From NCBI GenBank assembly GCA_031413415.1, contig JANOET010000336.1, positions 1 to 26,117 on the forward strand: DNA of 26,117 bases, written 5' to 3'. The notes beneath the pieces are model-generated. The model saw nothing but the letters and a program-made list of their open reading frames with translations, did not search any database and was not told the origin of the DNA. The translations under genes were made by a program, and so were the position numbers. Numbering within the stretch: the first letter of the stretch is position 1; every line of letters starts with the position of its first letter. This DNA comes from UBA668 sp031413415. GTDB taxonomy: Bacteria > Actinomycetota > Acidimicrobiia > Acidimicrobiales > Ilumatobacteraceae. This document shows positions 6,908 through 14,024 of the stretch, one piece after another.

Positions 6908-7608
6908 TGGCCCAGATCGTCGAGTTCCCCAAGCGCGTCGTCGGCAAAGCGGCCAGCGTCGCCGTCGAACCGTTGCGGCACTGGCCGGTGCACTCGGTCG
7001 ACGACTTCGGCCGAGACCCGCATCTGGTCGAGGCGCTCACCCCGTTCGCCCGCCTCCGCTGGAACGTCGGCGTCGGTGGCACCCATCACCTGCCGGTGCG
7101 CGGCGGGGCCCTGCTGGTCTGCAACAGCCGTCGCTGGGCGCTCAGCAGCGTGTACACCGCTTGGGCGCTGAGCATGGCCATCGACCGCCCAGTTCGTTTC
7201 GTCGGTCGACCCGACATCGCCCCCGTCGGCCCGTTCATGCGCCGCATCGGTGGCCTGCTCGACCGCCCCGACGAAGTGCTCGGCGCATTGCGCAACCACG
7301 AGATCGTCATCATGTCGTGCGCGCCCAGCGCGCACGCCCGACACGCCGGCGAGGTCGATCACTCGCTCGTCGGCGCGGCGGTGATGGCGGGCTCGCCGGT
7401 GTTCCCCGTCGCCACCATGAGCAGCGTCATCGGTCGCAACGCCCGTGCCGAGGTCGGTCCGCAGGTGCGACCGCGCCGGAAGCGCAGGGGTCCGCTCGCC
7501 GAGGTGGAACTGGCGGAACAGGTGCAGCACCACGTACAGCGCATGCTCGACGGTATGGGCGGCATGCACACCGGTGTCGCCCCGCTCGACTGGCTGGCGG
7601 AAGGCTGA
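6907..7608 (+). CDS. PlsC-like lysophospholipid acyltransferase family protein lacking the HX4D motif
   Basis: A 233-aa protein whose order of segments matches PlsC-type glycerophospholipid acyltransferases: an N-terminal strand (GGALLVCNSRRWALSS), a block FVGRPDIAPVGPFMRRIGGL like the family's acceptor-binding K..l...P..G..l...g, a V-rich strand, then SLVGAAVMAGSPVFPVA like the conserved G...lA..ag.PvvPva. The catalytic NHX4D reads N73-S74 with Leu at the Asp position, and the FPEGTR block is replaced by MSCAPSA. The chemistry of the normal family (acyl transfer to lysophosphatidic acid) is therefore doubtful. It starts at the ATG overlapping the SDR stop (TGATG) and is followed after 1 bp by the hydrolase gene, so the three are one transcription unit. 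The fold call is an inference from motif order. Confidence 0.65.
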   Translation: MAQIVEFPKRVVGKAASVAVEPLRHWPVHSVDDFGRDPHLVEALTPFARLRWNVGVGGTHHLPVRGGALLVCNSRRWALSSVYTAWALSMAIDRPVRFVGRPDIAPVGPFMRRIGGLLDRPDEVLGALRNHEIVIMSCAPSAHARHAGEVDHSLVGAAVMAGSPVFPVATMSSVIGRNARAEVGPQVRPRRKRRGPLAEVELAEQVQHHVQRMLDGMGGMHTGVAPLDWLAEG

Positions 7609-7609
7609 C

Positions 7610-8458
7610 ATGGCGTACGCACGGGCATCCGATGGCATCCGCCTGCACTACGAGGTGATCGGCCGCCGCAACGCTCCCGCGGTGCTGATGATCCAGGGCC
7701 TCGGCGCCGACAAGCACGGCTGGGACATGCAGCGGATACCGCTCGCTACGAAGTACCGGGTCGTCGCCCTCGACAATCGCGGCGCCGGTCGCAGCGACAA
7801 ACCCTTCGGCACGTACACCCTGGAACAGATGGCGGCCGACGCCATCGCCGTCCTCGACGACGCCGGTGTCGACCGCGCGCACGTGGTCGGCGCGTCGATG
7901 GGCGGCGCGATCTCACAGATCATCGGCCTGAGGTACCCCGAGCGGGTGATGTCGCTCACCCTCGCCTGCACCGCGTGCCGCAACCACCCGTGGCGGCGCG
8001 AACTACTGCAGGGCTGGGCCACGGTCGCCAACGAAAAGGGCATGGGCGCCATGACCAGCGAGGCGGCGCGATGGGTCATCGGCCCGCGCTCGTTCCGTCG
8101 TCTCCTCCCGGCGTTCGGCTGGCTCGGGCCGCTCGCCATGGGCCGCACTGCGCACGCCTTCGTCGCGCAGGTGAAGGCCATCCTCGAGGTCGACGAGTCG
8201 GTCAGCGAGTTGCTCGAGACCGTCGACATCCCCACGCTGGTGATGGTCGGCAACCAGGACATCCTCACGCCGCGAGGCGACAGCGAGGAGATCGCCGACC
8301 GCATGCCCAATGCCGAACTGGTGGTCATCAGCGGTGCGGCGCACGGGTTCATGGTCGAGCACGCGAGCACCTTCAACCGCGTGCTGCTCGACTTCCTCGG
8401 TCGAGTCACGAAGGCCGAACAGGCCGCCGTCGCCGCGTCCGAGGCCAAAGCCTCCTAG
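7610..8458 (+). CDS. alpha/beta hydrolase fold protein
   Basis: A 282-aa serine hydrolase. It shows the oxyanion region IQGLGADKHGW, the conserved VALDNRGAGRSDKP, the nucleophile elbow GASMGG with Ser96, an acid-containing strand (VMVGNQDILTP) and the catalytic His in GAAHGFMVEH, so the full triad appears intact. The closest general types are the esterases, lipases and epoxide-hydrolase-like enzymes of this fold; the substrate cannot be read from the sequence. GGAAGG lies 5 nt before the ATG, partly inside the end of the preceding gene. As the third gene of the SDR/acyltransferase operon it may act on an ester made or bound by those proteins. Its TAG stop lies within the CTAG that also ends the convergent membrane hydroxylase gene. 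Confidence 0.85.
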   Translation: MAYARASDGIRLHYEVIGRRNAPAVLMIQGLGADKHGWDMQRIPLATKYRVVALDNRGAGRSDKPFGTYTLEQMAADAIAVLDDAGVDRAHVVGASMGGAISQIIGLRYPERVMSLTLACTACRNHPWRRELLQGWATVANEKGMGAMTSEAARWVIGPRSFRRLLPAFGWLGPLAMGRTAHAFVAQVKAILEVDESVSELLETVDIPTLVMVGNQDILTPRGDSEEIADRMPNAELVVISGAAHGFMVEHASTFNRVLLDFLGRVTKAEQAAVAASEAKAS

Positions 8459-9588
8459 GCCGCGGTGGTGTCGATCGCGTTGATCGCGTCGAGTTCGGCG
8501 ATCGCGTCGAGTTCGTCTCGTCGCCGGTATGCCCAGCCTGGTCCACGCAGCACGAAGCCGAGGCGGTCACGCCAGTCGGTGCTGCGCGCCACGTCGCGGA
8601 ACATGTCGCGATACTCGTGGGTGCTGACCTTCCACAGGTTGTGGGTGCCGATGTTCTTCGTCAGGCCGTAGATGACCGGCTCGACCTCGGGCTCCTCACG
8701 ACGGAACGTGCCGAAGAGGCGATCCCAGACGATGAGGATGCCGGCGTGATTGCGGTCGATGTACGTGCGGTTGCTGCCGTGGTGCACGCGATGGTGCGAC
8801 GGCGTGTTCAGCACCGCTTCACCCGACCCGATGGAACGGATCGTGTCGGTGTGGATCCAGTACTGGTAGATCAGGTTCAATGCTCTCGACGTCTCGATCA
8901 TGCTCGGGCGCACTCCGAACCGGCTGACCAGCCCGTAGGGCAACCACACCCCGAAGGCCCCGGCCACCGGCTGGCGAAGCGCAGTGGAGAGGTTGTAGCG
9001 CTCGCTGCTGTGGTGCGGCACGTGGATGGCCCACATGCCGCGCACCTCGTGCTGGAACCGATGGTTCCAGTAGTAGGCGAAGTCCCACCACAGCATCGCC
9101 ACGGTCCACGGAACGACGCCGGTACCCAGGTCGTGCCGTTGACCCTTCACCCAAAGACGTCTCGTGCTCGTCAGCGCGGCGGTGGTGGCGGTGAGCACCA
9201 CGCCACCGGCGACGACCGTCACCACGCCACCGACCTCGGCCACCCTGCGCGCTCGTGTGCGCAGCCGGCGGCCGGCGAGCGTGGTGCCATCGGTCTTCTT
9301 CACGACGTAGTCGGCGACGGTGGTGGCCACCGCCGCCCCGACGGCCACGCCGAGGACGACCTTGCCGATGCGACCTTTCGCTCCGCGTCGCAACGCGGCA
9401 TGGCTGGCGAGATGCACCGTGATGGGCGTGGTCAGGCTGAGAACGCCCATGCCGAGGCTGGCGGCGGTGTCGGGCTTCAGGTAGTCCGCAGCGCTGGGCC
9501 CCTCCTGCAGGGCCCGCTTCTGCAGGGCCCTTCTCTCCGCCGCCATCGAGGCGAAGTAGAGCGGCGTCACGGCGACCGACAGATCCAT
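8455..9588 (-). CDS. sterol desaturase / fatty acid hydroxylase family membrane protein
   Basis: A 377-aa integral membrane di-iron enzyme. The three histidine boxes of the family are present: HRFQH (H176-H180), HVPHH (H189-H193) and HHRVHH (H265-H270), with H281 as a likely extra ligand. Hydrophobic segments occur near residues 50-62, 77-92, 119-140, 160-174 and 210-222. The family hydroxylates or desaturates lipids with O2; the substrate here is unknown. I chose the ATG at 9588, where the protein begins MDLSVAVTPLYFASM as family members often do; CAGACT, a partial -10 match, ends 6 nt before it. A GTG at 9612 would add 8 residues. The C-terminus holds a short ELDAI repeat encoded by an 18-bp duplication. 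It converges on the alpha/beta hydrolase, sharing stop-codon bases. Confidence 0.85.
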   Translation of the reverse strand: MDLSVAVTPLYFASMAAERRALQKRALQEGPSAADYLKPDTAASLGMGVLSLTTPITVHLASHAALRRGAKGRIGKVVLGVAVGAAVATTVADYVVKKTDGTTLAGRRLRTRARRVAEVGGVVTVVAGGVVLTATTAALTSTRRLWVKGQRHDLGTGVVPWTVAMLWWDFAYYWNHRFQHEVRGMWAIHVPHHSSERYNLSTALRQPVAGAFGVWLPYGLVSRFGVRPSMIETSRALNLIYQYWIHTDTIRSIGSGEAVLNTPSHHRVHHGSNRTYIDRNHAGILIVWDRLFGTFRREEPEVEPVIYGLTKNIGTHNLWKVSTHEYRDMFRDVARSTDWRDRLGFVLRGPGWAYRRRDELDAIAELDAINAIDTTAA

Positions 9589-9594
9589 CTCTCC

Positions 9595-9600
9595 AGTCTG
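9595..9600 (-). promoter_or_regulatory. possible -10 element CAGACT before the membrane hydroxylase
   Basis: CAGACT keeps the A2 and T6 of the TAnnnT pattern but not the first T, and ends 6 nt before the ATG at 9588. The spacer GGAGAG also looks like a ribosome binding site but is too close to act as one. Weak evidence. Confidence 0.25.
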
Positions 9601-9643
9601 CCCCGTCGTCACGCCGGACCGAAGTCGGCCGAGAGCACGGGCC

Positions 9644-9649
9644 TAGGGT
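9644..9649 (+). promoter_or_regulatory. -10 element TAGGGT of a leaderless promoter (Nudix gene)
   Basis: TAGGGT ends 7 nt before the GTG at 9657. A competing GTG at 9648 would overlap the hexamer, so this element favours the 9657 start. Confidence 0.5.
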
Positions 9650-9656
9650 GACCGTC

Positions 9657-10379
9657 GTGCTCCCCCACGACCTCGGCCTGCGCGACACGATGCGCGGCAA
9701 TCTCGCCGCACACTCGCTGCACGAGGTACCGCTCGGCGCCACCAAGCGCGCCGCAGTCGCCATCGTGGTCGTACGCAGCGAGCCCGGCACCGACGAGCAC
9801 GATCCCTTCCGCTTCACCCCCGAAGAGATGCAGGTCGTGCCCGGCGACATCACCGGATTCGACGGTTCGGTCACCGGTGTGGCCGGCGGCGCAGCGTTCC
9901 TGCTGTGCCGACGAGCCGCCACGTTGAACGGTCACGGCGGCCAGTGGGCTCTGCCCGGTGGCCGTATGGACCCGGGCGAGACCGCCGAGGAGACCGCCCG
10001 ACGTGAGTTGGACGAAGAGCTCGGCCTCACCCTGGGCGACGACGCGGTGCTCGGCCGACTCGACGACTACACCACTCGCTCGGGTTACGTCATCACGCCG
10101 GTGGTGCTGTGGGCCGACGGCGACGTCGAGCTGACGCCGAACCCCGACGAGGTGGCGTACGCGTATCGAATCGGACTGCACGAACTGCAGCGCGACGACT
10201 CGCCGCGGTTCGTGCGCATTCCCGAGAGCGATCGCCCGGTGGTGCAGGTACCGCTCGGCAAGGACCTCATCCACGCTCCGACGGGTGCGGTGCTGGTGCA
10301 GTTCCGGTGGGTCGCGCTCGACGGAAGAGCGGGCGAACGTGTCCACGACTTCGAGCAACCGGTCTTCGCCTGGAAGTAG
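9657..10379 (+). CDS. Nudix family hydrolase
   Basis: A 240-aa cytoplasmic hydrolase of nucleoside diphosphate-linked compounds. The Nudix box GX5EX7REUXEEXGU is complete at residues 102-124 (G102, E108, REL 116-118, E120-E121, G123), so metal-dependent pyrophosphatase activity is expected. The roughly 100 residues before the box are longer than in minimal Nudix proteins and begin the domain with RAAVAIVVVRSE. The substrate is unknown; CoA, NDP-sugars and oxidised nucleotides are all possible. The GTG at 9657 is preferred over the one at 9648 because of the TAGGGT hexamer. The gene is divergent from the membrane hydroxylase and convergent with dUTPase, with a long hairpin between their stops. 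Together with dUTPase it suggests nucleotide-pool cleaning, which is inference. Confidence 0.88.
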   Translation: MLPHDLGLRDTMRGNLAAHSLHEVPLGATKRAAVAIVVVRSEPGTDEHDPFRFTPEEMQVVPGDITGFDGSVTGVAGGAAFLLCRRAATLNGHGGQWALPGGRMDPGETAEETARRELDEELGLTLGDDAVLGRLDDYTTRSGYVITPVVLWADGDVELTPNPDEVAYAYRIGLHELQRDDSPRFVRIPESDRPVVQVPLGKDLIHAPTGAVLVQFRWVALDGRAGERVHDFEQPVFAWK

Positions 10380-10430
10380 CCGGGGGTCGCTGGGCGCGAA
10401 ACGTCCCAAATCTGGGTCACTCTGCGCCCG

Positions 10431-10470
10431 TGGGTGTGCTTCGTCCCACGAATGGGACGAAGCGCGCCCA
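10431..10470. terminator. long hairpin between convergent nudix and dut genes
   Basis: GCTTCGTCCCA (10438-10448), loop CGAA, TGGGACGAAGC (10453-10463) form a perfect 11-bp stem. It extends outward to 10431/10470, giving 18 pairs with two G-U wobbles in the plus-strand RNA. There is no T-run, as is common in high-GC bacteria. It lies between two converging stop codons, so it may end transcription from both sides. Confidence 0.7.
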
Positions 10471-10481
10471 ACCTCAAGCTT

Positions 10482-10919
10482 TCAGTGCTTCCCGGTGTGG
10501 CCGAAGCCACCGCCGCGGTCGTCGCCGTCGAGGTCGTCGACCACGTGCCACTCGACCTCGTCGACCCGCTGCAGCACGAGCTGGGCGATGCGGTCGCCGC
10601 GGTGCACGTGGAACGGCTCGTGCGGGTCGGTGTTGAGCAGGATGACTTTGATCTCGCCGCGGTAGGCGGCGTCGATGAGCCCGGGCGCGTTGGCCACGGT
10701 GAGCCCGTGGTTGAGCGCGTTGCCGCTGCGCGGCAGCACGAACCCGGCGTGGCCGACCGGAATGGCGATCGCGAGGCCCGTGGGCATGAGCAGGCGCCCT
10801 CCGCCGGGCGCGACCACGCCGTCCTCGCGAGCTCGCAGGTCGAGCCCTGCATCGCCCGGATGGGCGTACGCGGGCAGAGGCAGGTCGGGGTCGAGTCGCA
10901 CGAGGGGCACGGGCAGCAT
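10482..10919 (-). CDS. dut: deoxyuridine 5'-triphosphate nucleotidohydrolase (dUTPase)
   Basis: A 145-aa trimeric dUTPase that splits dUTP to dUMP and pyrophosphate, keeping uracil out of DNA and feeding dTMP synthesis. All five family motifs are visible: DAGLDLRA (23-30), PRSGNALNHG (63-72) with Ser65, NAPGLIDAAYRGEI (77-90) with catalytic D83, RIAQLVL (110-116) and the C-terminal GGGFGHTGKH (136-145), where Ser/Thr-Gly usually closes the active site. Length is typical. The ATG at 10919 is preferred because TACACT ends 7 nt upstream; a GTG at 10937 would overlap that element. It is divergent from selA across 74 bp and convergent with the Nudix gene. Confidence 0.95.
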   Translation of the reverse strand: MLPVPLVRLDPDLPLPAYAHPGDAGLDLRAREDGVVAPGGGRLLMPTGLAIAIPVGHAGFVLPRSGNALNHGLTVANAPGLIDAAYRGEIKVILLNTDPHEPFHVHRGDRIAQLVLQRVDEVEWHVVDDLDGDDRGGGFGHTGKH

Positions 10920-10926
10920 CGGGTCG

Positions 10927-10932
10927 AGTGTA
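10927..10932 (-). promoter_or_regulatory. -10 element TACACT of a leaderless promoter (dut)
   Basis: Read on the minus strand, TACACT ends 7 nt before the ATG at 10919. It faces the selA promoter in the same 74-bp divergent region. Confidence 0.55.
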
Positions 10933-10980
10933 CGCACCCCACCCTCACCCCTGCCGTGGGCGCGAATTGGGCCGGGCGGG

Positions 10981-10986
10981 TACTGT
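10981..10986 (+). promoter_or_regulatory. -10 element TACTGT of a leaderless promoter (selA)
   Basis: TACTGT ends 7 nt before the selA ATG at 10994, with no Shine-Dalgarno sequence in the spacer. Confidence 0.55.
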
Positions 10987-10993
10987 GCGGCCG

Positions 10994-12283
10994 ATGAGCA
11001 CGACGCCCCGACCGCCGAGCGTGGACTCGTTGGCGCGCGCGATGGCGGCCAGCGGGCTACCGCACGCGGTGTGCGTGGAACTCGCCCGCAGCGCGGTCGC
11101 CGACGGGCCCGAGCACTGGACGGCCGACGCCGCGCTCGCTCGCGCCGAGCATCAGCGACGGCTGCTGCTCTCGCCCGTGGTCAACGCGACGGGCGTGCTG
11201 CTGCACACCAACCTCGGTCGAGCCCCGCTGGCACTGCACCACCCGGCACAGGCCATCAACGTCGAGTTCGACCTCACCACCGGCGAACGCGGCTCACGCC
11301 AGGCGGCGGTGGGCGGCATCCTCGCCCGCCTCTGCGGCGCCGAGGCCGCGATGGTCGTGAACAACAACGCTGCGGCCGTGATGCTCGTCCTGGCCGCGCT
11401 CGCTCGCGACCGTCAGGTGCTCGTCAGCCGCGGCGAGAGCGTCGAGATCGGCGGTGGGTTCCGCGTCCCCGAGGTGATGGAGCAGTCGGGTGCCCTCCTC
11501 GTCGACGTGGGCACCACGAACCGCACCCGATTGTCCGACTATTCGAAGGCCCTGGCACGCAAGACGGCCGACGTGGCGCTGGTGCTGAAGGTGCACCCCA
11601 GCAACTATCGGGTCGAAGGCTTCGTGGAGGACACGCCGGTCGAACAGTTGGCCTCACTGCCTGTGCCGGTCGTCGCCGACATCGGCAGTGGACTGATCGA
11701 TGCCAACACGCCCTGGCTCGCTGGCCCGCCGCCGGCGTGGCTGGCCGACGAACCCGCCGCACGGCAGACTCTGGCGGCAGGAGCGAACCTGGTGACCTTC
11801 AGCGGCGACAAGCTGATGGGCGGCCCGCAGAGCGGCATCATCGCCGGCGACGCGGCGCTCGTCGCTGCGTGCACGAGCCATCCGCTCGCCCGCGCCCTGC
11901 GGCCCGGTGCGCACGTGCTGCTCGCGCTCCAGCACGTGGCGCTCGCACACCTCGACCGAAGTGCCGCCACCACCATTCCGTTCTGGCAGATGGTCGCCAC
12001 GACCACCGTCGAGTTGCGTGTTCGGGCCGAACGGGTGGTCGCCGACGCCGGGATCGGCGAAGTGGTCGACAGTGACGCCATTCCGGGCGCCGGCAGTGCG
12101 CCGGGTACCACGATCGCATCGGTCGCCGTGCGCATCGCAGGCGATCATCTGGCCCGGCTGCGTGCCATGCAGCCACCGGTGGTCGCCCGCGCCCGCGACG
12201 GCGCCACGCTGTTCGACCTGCGAACCGTGAACCCCGCCGACGACCTCCACCTGGCCGACGCCCTCCGCGCATGCGCGTCGTAG
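10994..12283 (+). CDS. selA: L-seryl-tRNA(Sec) selenium transferase
   Basis: SelA is a PLP enzyme that converts seryl-tRNA(Sec) to selenocysteinyl-tRNA(Sec) with selenophosphate. The 429-aa protein has the family's N-terminal helical region, NATGVLLHTNLGRAPL, the glycine-rich ERGSRQAAVGGILARLCGAE, VVNNNAAAVML and GTTNRT, and a PLP-binding lysine K273 in FSGDKLMGGPQSGII. These are SelA hallmarks and separate it from other fold-type I aminotransferases. The ATG at 10994 is fixed by a TACTGT hexamer 7 nt upstream. It overlaps selB by 13 nt, so the two are co-transcribed. No tRNA-Sec gene or selD is found in the window, and no in-frame UGA selenoprotein was recognised, so the rest of the pathway must lie elsewhere. 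Confidence 0.94.
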   Translation: MSTTPRPPSVDSLARAMAASGLPHAVCVELARSAVADGPEHWTADAALARAEHQRRLLLSPVVNATGVLLHTNLGRAPLALHHPAQAINVEFDLTTGERGSRQAAVGGILARLCGAEAAMVVNNNAAAVMLVLAALARDRQVLVSRGESVEIGGGFRVPEVMEQSGALLVDVGTTNRTRLSDYSKALARKTADVALVLKVHPSNYRVEGFVEDTPVEQLASLPVPVVADIGSGLIDANTPWLAGPPPAWLADEPAARQTLAAGANLVTFSGDKLMGGPQSGIIAGDAALVAACTSHPLARALRPGAHVLLALQHVALAHLDRSAATTIPFWQMVATTTVELRVRAERVVADAGIGEVVDSDAIPGAGSAPGTTIASVAVRIAGDHLARLRAMQPPVVARARDGATLFDLRTVNPADDLHLADALRACAS

Positions 12284-13983
12284 CAACCGCCGGACATGTC
12301 GACCACGGCAAATCGTCGCTGGTGCAGGCGCTCACCGGGACGAACCCCGATCGTTGGGACGAAGAACAGCGGCGTGGCCTGACCATCGACCTCGGGTTCG
12401 CCCACACGACGCTGCCGAGCGGCGAGGGCGTCAGCTTCGTCGACGTCCCCGGCCACGTGCGGTTCCTGCGCAACATGTTGGCAGGGGTGGGCGGGGTCGA
12501 CGGCTGCGTGTTCGTCGTTGCCGCCACGGAAGGCTGGAAGCCGCAGAGCGAGGAGCACCTGCGCATCCTCGACCTGGTCGGGCTGCGCCACGGCCTCGTC
12601 GCGATGACGAAGGTCGACGCGGTCGACGACGACTGGCGCGAGTTGCAGGAGATGGACGTGCGCGACCACCTGGTCGGCACATTCCTGCAGGACGCGCCGA
12701 TCATCGCCGTCAGCGCCGTCAGCGGCGCAGGACTCGACGAACTCCGCGACGGGCTCGTACGACTCGTCGCCGAAACGCCCGTGTCGGCGGACCGCGAACG
12801 GCCACGCCTGTGGATCGATCGCGTCTTCGCGGCGAAGGGCAGCGGCACCGTGGTGACGGGCACACTCACGGGCGGCGAGATACGGACCGACGACCAACTG
12901 CACGCGGCAGGTCATGCCGTCCGCGTGCGGGGTATCCAGTCGCATGGCCGACAGCACGTCGCCATCGGCCCCGGCAACCGGGTCGCACTGAACCTGGCGG
13001 GGGTCGACCACGCCGATCTGCGACGCGGCGATGCGGTCGTCCAGCGCGAGCAGTGGCGGCCCACACGTCGCTTCGACGCCACGCTCACCGTGCTGCAGTC
13101 ACTCACCCACGACGTGTCGCGTCGCGGGGCGTTCTTCGCGTACATCGGGTCGGGTGAGTTCCCCGTCCGGCTGCGCGTGCTCGGCCACGAGCGCATCCCG
13201 CCCGGCGGACACGGTCTCGTGCGGGTGCACCTCGACACCGAACTGCCACTCGTGCGCGGCGACCGATTCGTGTTGCGCGAGAGCGGACGTGACGAGACGG
13301 TCGGAGGCGGCGAGGTGCTCGACGTCGCGCCCGTGCTCCCCGCCTCGCGTGCCCGCCCCGACCGAGACACCGATCGGCTGATCGCCGAGCACGGTTGGCT
13401 CGACGCCGTCGACCTCGCCGCCTTGACCGGCGAACCCCGCGAGCCGAACCTCGGCCGGTGGGTGGTCGCCCCCACCGCGCTCGAGGCCACCCGCGCCAGC
13501 GTGCGCGAGCGTGTGTTGGCGGCCGGCGATCTGGGTCTCGACGTGGCCGCTCTCGACGAACGCGAACGGGCGGTGCTGGCAACGATCGCCGATGTCGCCG
13601 TTGCCCAGGGACGCGTCCGACAGGCCGAAGCACGCGATCCATTGGCCGACCATCCGTTCGTCGCTGCGCTGCAGCAGGCCGGCGTCGCTCCGCCAGATGC
13701 GAGCGGGGTCGACACGATGCAACTGCGCGAGCTGATCCGACGCAAGTTGGTGGTGGAACGCGAGGGCCTCTACTTCCACCCCGATGCCATCGACATTGCG
13801 GCACGGGCTGCGGCCACGCTGTTGCGCGACCACCCGGGTGGTTTCACCGTCAGCCAGTTCCGCGAGTCGCTCTCGATCACCCGGAAGCACGCGGTGCCGC
13901 TGGCGGCCGAACTGGACAGCCGCGGTGTCACCCGGCGCCGCGACGACGTGCGCATCGCGGGACCGAAGTTGCCGGCGATCTGA
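12271..13983 (+). CDS. selB: selenocysteine-specific translation elongation factor
   Basis: SelB is the EF-Tu-like GTPase that brings selenocysteinyl-tRNA(Sec) to UGA codons marked by a SECIS hairpin. The 570-aa protein has G1 GHVDHGKS (8-15), the switch I segment RRGLTIDLGF (35-43), G3 DVPGH (58-62), G4 TKVD (113-116) and a SAVSG G5, then beta-barrel domains. The C-terminal region (about 380-570) should hold the winged-helix modules that bind the SECIS element; the segment FTVSQFRESLSITRKHAVPL near 525-545 fits one. Asn of the usual NKxD is Thr, which is common in SelB. The ATG at 12271 lies 13 nt inside selA. A 12-bp tandem duplication straddles its stop codon. Confidence 0.94.
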   Translation: MRVVATAGHVDHGKSSLVQALTGTNPDRWDEEQRRGLTIDLGFAHTTLPSGEGVSFVDVPGHVRFLRNMLAGVGGVDGCVFVVAATEGWKPQSEEHLRILDLVGLRHGLVAMTKVDAVDDDWRELQEMDVRDHLVGTFLQDAPIIAVSAVSGAGLDELRDGLVRLVAETPVSADRERPRLWIDRVFAAKGSGTVVTGTLTGGEIRTDDQLHAAGHAVRVRGIQSHGRQHVAIGPGNRVALNLAGVDHADLRRGDAVVQREQWRPTRRFDATLTVLQSLTHDVSRRGAFFAYIGSGEFPVRLRVLGHERIPPGGHGLVRVHLDTELPLVRGDRFVLRESGRDETVGGGEVLDVAPVLPASRARPDRDTDRLIAEHGWLDAVDLAALTGEPREPNLGRWVVAPTALEATRASVRERVLAAGDLGLDVAALDERERAVLATIADVAVAQGRVRQAEARDPLADHPFVAALQQAGVAPPDASGVDTMQLRELIRRKLVVEREGLYFHPDAIDIAARAAATLLRDHPGGFTVSQFRESLSITRKHAVPLAAELDSRGVTRRRDDVRIAGPKLPAI

Positions 13984-14010
13984 CCGGCGATCTGCTGGCG
14001 GTCCGAGCTG

Positions 14011-14024
14011 CGGGCCTACGCCCG
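14011..14024. terminator. short hairpin between convergent selB and hydrolase genes
   Basis: CGGGC (14011-14015), loop CTAC, GCCCG (14020-14024). The loop holds the reverse-strand TAG stop of the hydrolase. The five-pair stem is weak, but it sits between converging stops only 32 bp apart. Confidence 0.3.

Noticed and set aside
10920..10993. Possible selC (tRNA-Sec) upstream of selA
   Set aside because: The gap is only 74 bp and contains two opposing promoters; no cloverleaf can be drawn.
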